Source of the DNA: Glossina fuscipes
Taxonomy: Eukaryota; Arthropoda; Insecta; Diptera; Glossinidae
DNA length: 64,000 nucleotides
NCBI RefSeq assembly: GCF_014805625.2
Contig: NW_023998485.1
Span: 1,051,040-1,115,039 of the forward strand
Reading direction: 5' to 3'
Shown here one piece after another: positions 60,544 through 64,000 of this stretch. A model generated the notes under the pieces. That model worked only from the letters and a program-made list of their open reading frames with translations, was not told where the DNA came from and did no database searches. Both the position numbers and the translations under genes were made by a program. Position 1 is the first letter of the stretch. Every line of letters begins with the position of its first letter.

Positions 60544-61329
60544 TTAATTTTCAAAACCGAACCTACAAATTTCAAAGTCGATCATATGATCGAATAGAAA
60601 TTGACCAAATTCTGTATCGACTGCATCGAACGCATCTATAGTTTGAAGTTTCTCTTCCAAATGTTCACTGGCTATAGCTTGTTCCACTTGATTTAACAAA
60701 GCACGCAATTTCACTTCATAGACCTTAGCGCCCAAAACTTGATTGTTTTGCAGTAAATGCGAAACATAATATTGAAAAAATTTCAAATGCGCGTTTAACA
60801 CAGGAAGAGGTTGAGGTTCGCTATCAAGATATGTTGTTAAGTTTTGCGAATAATTATCAACAGTTTCCGTAAATGCATTAAATTTTTCTCCAAAATCATC
60901 TTTTTTGAGAGCAATTTCATATTCCGCTATTATTTGTGAGATCTCCATTGCCAAACCATCCTTTAGATAGGGCAAAATTTCTTTCATATACCAAATTTCA
61001 ATGCAAATATCCTCATTAAGATATTGTTTATCCAACTCATTTTGTAAATAATCACTAACTGCTCCATTCAGGGTATGAGCATAATATTCCAGAAATTCCT
61101 GTTTCTGCTGATGATTATCGTTAGTTAAGGATTTTTCAAAACGTTGCCTTAGTTCGTTCAACTCATTAGCGTATTCAAAGTCCGCCTTCTTTATAATAAT
61201 ATGCAAACGTTTTATGTAATGATTCAAGCGACTGTTGATATGCTCTTCATCATCTTGAAGATGGCGTTTTATAGGGCTTGCGATAGATACCTGTTGTAAA
61301 ATTGTTTTTATTAAGATATATCCTTTCAA
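60544..61329 (-). CDS. Secreted helical-repeat protein, cluster family 2, non-ATG start
   Basis: About 261 aa, single exon, function not recognised. The expected start reads TTG-AAA at 61329-61324, giving (L/M)KGYILIKTILQQVSIAS as a plausible signal peptide. Family 1 genes begin ATG-AAA-..., so an ATG-to-TTG change is likely. No upstream in-frame ATG exists and no alternative first exon was found within about 300 bases. The body is open throughout, acidic and alpha-helical, with repeated units: SQIIAEYEIALKKDDFGEKF and LRALLNQVEQAIASEHLEEK, each followed by a short FxxxL segment. It is homologous to the protein at 63388 (LPVLNAHLKFFQYYVSHLL against LPNVNTRLQKTIEFFANVL). It may be a translated gene with a non-AUG start, a newly silenced gene, or one with a distant first exon (CAACAG before GTATCT could be an acceptor). 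Confidence 0.65.
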   Translation of the reverse strand: MKGYILIKTILQQVSIASPIKRHLQDDEEHINSRLNHYIKRLHIIIKKADFEYANELNELRQRFEKSLTNDNHQQKQEFLEYYAHTLNGAVSDYLQNELDKQYLNEDICIEIWYMKEILPYLKDGLAMEISQIIAEYEIALKKDDFGEKFNAFTETVDNYSQNLTTYLDSEPQPLPVLNAHLKFFQYYVSHLLQNNQVLGAKVYEVKLRALLNQVEQAIASEHLEEKLQTIDAFDAVDTEFGQFLFDHMIDFEICRFGFEN

Positions 61330-62006
61330 AATTTCTACATTCACCACTTTAAGATTAATTAATATAATCTAGCCCATCTATTTGCAATATTCATAAATTT
61401 TGGAGATTTTGTAACGTTTGCTTTTCAGGTAATGTAATACCATCAAATGAACCGTTTACACGCATCCTCTGTTATAGCAACTCACACGACTGAGTAGACT
61501 CATTGTCTAAAATTTTGGTAAAAGCTAATTATTTAGCAATTTACGAATTTCAAAATATTTTTCCAAATAATTTGGGAGGTTTTGACAAAAATGCTGTCGA
61601 CATAATACCCATACATACAACTTGAGGAAAAATTTAATGGGGGATTAATCGACACACTCTTCACTGATTTATCTTAGGTGGTGAATATCCAACATTCGTC
61701 GAAAGACGAAGGTAATTTTCTTAATTGATATTTTCATAATTACATTTTTCAAAACTATTTGTAAAAGGATTAATTGGAATAATGACTTTATTAACGACAT
61801 TGTTAGCACTGAAGCGGTTGAAGTAATTTTTGATTATTTCTCAAGTCAACTTTCACTGTGTAATGGTTGATCAATTCAGGCTTTTATATGAATATACCGT
61901 TTTTAAAATACACTGAGAATACTCGATCAAAAATGCCGAAAAATTTATCCATCCTTTCAAATAGTTTTCAAGACTTAAATCTTTTTCAAGATGTTGCTGA
62001 AAGCTT

Positions 62007-62054
<48 letters not shown>

Positions 62055-63387
62055 GGAAATGGATTGATTTTCAAACTATTTTACCTTTTATATTAGTTTT
62101 TGCACAGTTTTTTTTGCTGTTTAAAACGATCGCTTAAGCATTTGAAAATAATATTTGAAAATTTTTTTATAAAGGTCGAATTCTTTATATTTCTTAAAAA
62201 TTGCGATTTTCTTTACTACCATCAATTCTTACAATTTTAATCACGTTTTTCTCAAATCGTTCTTCTTCGAGCTCCCCGTACTATTAATATATGTCAATTC
62301 TCAATCGGTTATCTTCAAATTCCAATCAATTGTCTTGCTTATAATATTCTGAATTTACATCATTTGCGGTACAAGGGTGTATTAAATTTGGGCGGATATA
62401 TGCAATACACAGACGCGCTTGCAATAAATCTATCTTTTATTGTACTGATCAGTTCAGAACCATCGATCTGAATCGATATAAGCTTGTCGCGATATAAGCC
62501 GCAATATTCATGATACATTGATAATATATGGTACAATAGCTAACGCCTTGTTTTAAAAAGTCGATTTGTGGATACCTGTAGGTTGGTGTAAGGAATTTAA
62601 TACTAAGTCGTGTCCCACTATGGTGTTTTTACTTATATTTTTTTGATTGAGTTCAATCAATTTTATGGCCAATTTTTCATTATTTTTTTCGAAACAATCG
62701 ATAGCATTTCGTTTCCTTTTAAAAATTCTGCGTTCTTCGCTAGTGCAAAATAATGCTTAAAAATTCTGAGTGTATGATTTTTGCAATGCAAAGCATAAGC
62801 AATGACTGTCACTCTGGGGCCAGACTTATGAGTCTTGTGAGTCTCTACTTCATGAAAGACCGATTTGCAGAAACACATCGCTCACCAGCTAGACGGTTTT
62901 CAAACATTGTAATGGAAAGCTGCCACCTATTCCCATGTATTTTTGTCAGTTTCATATTGAAATAATATTTGCATTTATAATATTTTATGCCCTGGGCTAT
63001 TCGTCACATTTTGTTTTATTCCTAAATATTTCTTTCTATGTACCTTAATCGTCGTGTTAAATAATTCCTAGCAATAATACGAAATATACGTTGCTACAAG
63101 GCATGGCGTTGACACGCAATTGTTTGCTGTGATTTTACACAAGTCATTTCTAAAATACATTTAAACCAAAGCAAAGTTTATCTAAAACTTAAGTTTTTGT
63201 CATTGCTTTTTCATATTGCATGCAGTCGTAGAGTATGTAAAAGCTTCAACAAGTTTTTGTTTTTTGCTTTGATGAGCAAAAAAAACAGTTTAACTTGAAA
63301 TAAACTATGATTAAAATATGAAGTAAAGGTTAAGATATTCGTTTGACATATTATTTTTGATTTCATTTAATAGAAATTAATTTGTGC
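61330..63387. other. Spacer between the two family 2 genes
   Basis: AT-rich, with a GA microsatellite at 62007-62057. Open frames over and around it are low complexity. No gene supported. Confidence 0.4.
62007..62057. repeat. (GA)n microsatellite
   Basis: About 50 bases of nearly pure GA with a few A or G interruptions. Confidence 0.92.
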
Positions 63388-64000
63388 TTAATCGTATTCA
63401 AGGTTTTTCTTTTGCAAAAAATCATTTAATTCTTGATTGTCGGTATATGTCACTTCATGTAAAACTTTTTGTTTGTCTTCCAATGATTTATCAGAGTTCA
63501 AAGCTTTCTCACATTTCGCCTTCAATTCTAAGATTTCTTTTTTAAATGGCACACTCTCATCCTTTAATACATTAGCGAAAAATTCTATAGTCTTCTGTAA
63601 ACGCGTGTTTACATTTGGTAGAGAACTTTCTTTTAGAAATTTGTCGAAACTATCGCTAAAGTCTTTAGATAGATTAATGAATCTTTCCACTTTATCCTTT
63701 AAATCAGCAACTCGATGTATCTCCTCCAATATGCTTAGAGTTTTCTTAATGTCATCTTCGTAGGAATTATGCTCGGTAAGCAGAGAGTTATAGAAAGCCA
63801 TAGCATTTTCAATGTCGCCATCTACTTGAGCCTCTTCCAATTTCTTCGAAATCCATTCATTAAACTCCTGATTAAAGTGAGTCGGCATGCTAGTAATAGC
63901 TTTTTCTTTCTCCTCAAAATCGTTAAGTTTTAAAGCATCTTCGGTCAATTGTATCAATTTCTTTAAGTCATCTTTGTGCTGATGCTCATTCAACGTGCTC
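63388..64000 (-). CDS. Helical-repeat protein, cluster family 2, truncated by the window edge
   Basis: The frame is open from the window edge (64000) to the stop at 63390-63388, about 203 codons; the N-terminus and signal peptide lie outside. The visible part is almost wholly alpha-helical and acidic, built of about 72-residue tandem units: DDLKKLIQLTEDALKLNDF..., DDIKKTLSILEEIHRVADL..., and KKEILELKAKCEKALNSD.... Each has a central F-x-x-x-F segment (FNQEFNEWI, FSDSFDKFL, ELNDFLQKK). Paralogous to the gene at 60544 on the same strand. Function not recognised. The QEFNEWISKKLEEA part also recalls EREFNEYLRKLNAS of family 1, hinting at one superfamily. Confidence 0.75.
   Translation of the reverse strand, partial: STLNEHQHKDDLKKLIQLTEDALKLNDFEEKEKAITSMPTHFNQEFNEWISKKLEEAQVDGDIENAMAFYNSLLTEHNSYEDDIKKTLSILEEIHRVADLKDKVERFINLSKDFSDSFDKFLKESSLPNVNTRLQKTIEFFANVLKDESVPFKKEILELKAKCEKALNSDKSLEDKQKVLHEVTYTDNQELNDFLQKKNLEYD

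Noticed and set aside
61867..62074. Open frames over the GA repeat
   Set aside because: Produced by the (GA)n microsatellite, which has no stops in several frames.
1..64000. CRISPR arrays, operons, bacterial genes, endosymbiont (Wolbachia) insertions or tRNA/rRNA genes
   Set aside because: No spaced direct repeats, bacterial-type gene packing or recognisable structural RNA was seen by reading; a tRNAscan or Rfam search would be needed to exclude small RNAs.

Overview
This is a 64 kb piece of eukaryotic nuclear DNA, AT-rich and intron-bearing, from a fly. Three conserved multi-exon genes read as dipteran: a lysosomal alpha-mannosidase, a pickpocket (DEG/ENaC) channel and an ADAMTS-like secreted protein. 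The spacers hold mariner elements, LINE relics and fly-type interspersed repeats. A cluster of small, apparently lineage-restricted secreted helical proteins at the right-hand end makes me think of a calyptrate fly, possibly tsetse (Glossina), whose clustered milk-gland proteins are of this general kind. The tsetse assignment is inference, not something the sequence proves.

Layout. 0.36-0.51 kb: a possible terminal exon of an unknown gene (+). 1.2-6.9 kb: complete alpha-mannosidase (+), 9 coding exons, with a tandemly duplicated exon 5 that looks mutually exclusive. 7.9-8.6 kb: interspersed repeat. 9.55-13.1 kb: complete pickpocket channel (+), 9 coding exons, 506 aa. 13.6-41.2 kb: ADAMTS-like gene (-), tail-to-tail with the channel gene. 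Its last five exons lie at 13.6-15.6 kb and three upstream exons at 40.4-41.2 kb, separated by a 24.8 kb intron. The 5' end was not found. The giant intron holds a nearly intact but broken mariner (18.3-19.6 kb), LINE remnants (34-35 and 38.4-39.1 kb), simple repeats and a repeat family at 22, 25 and 27 kb.

44.5-64 kb: a cluster of short genes without obvious introns. 44.5 kb (+) encodes a secreted Pro/Leu-motif protein. 47.5 kb (+), 50.9 kb (+, pseudogene) and 53.9 kb (+) are clear paralogues. 59.0 kb (+) is a distant relative interrupted by one in-frame TAG. 60.5 kb (-) and 63.4 kb (-, cut by the window edge) form a second subfamily made of roughly 72-residue helical repeats; the first of these has TTG where ATG is expected. 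A decayed mariner lies at 55.9-56.8 kb.

The mannosidase, channel and ADAMTS-like genes are functionally unrelated neighbours. The right-hand cluster is the likely novel system: tandem birth and decay of signal-peptide-bearing, acidic helical proteins, several with their own TATA boxes, possibly nested in an upstream intron of the ADAMTS-like gene.
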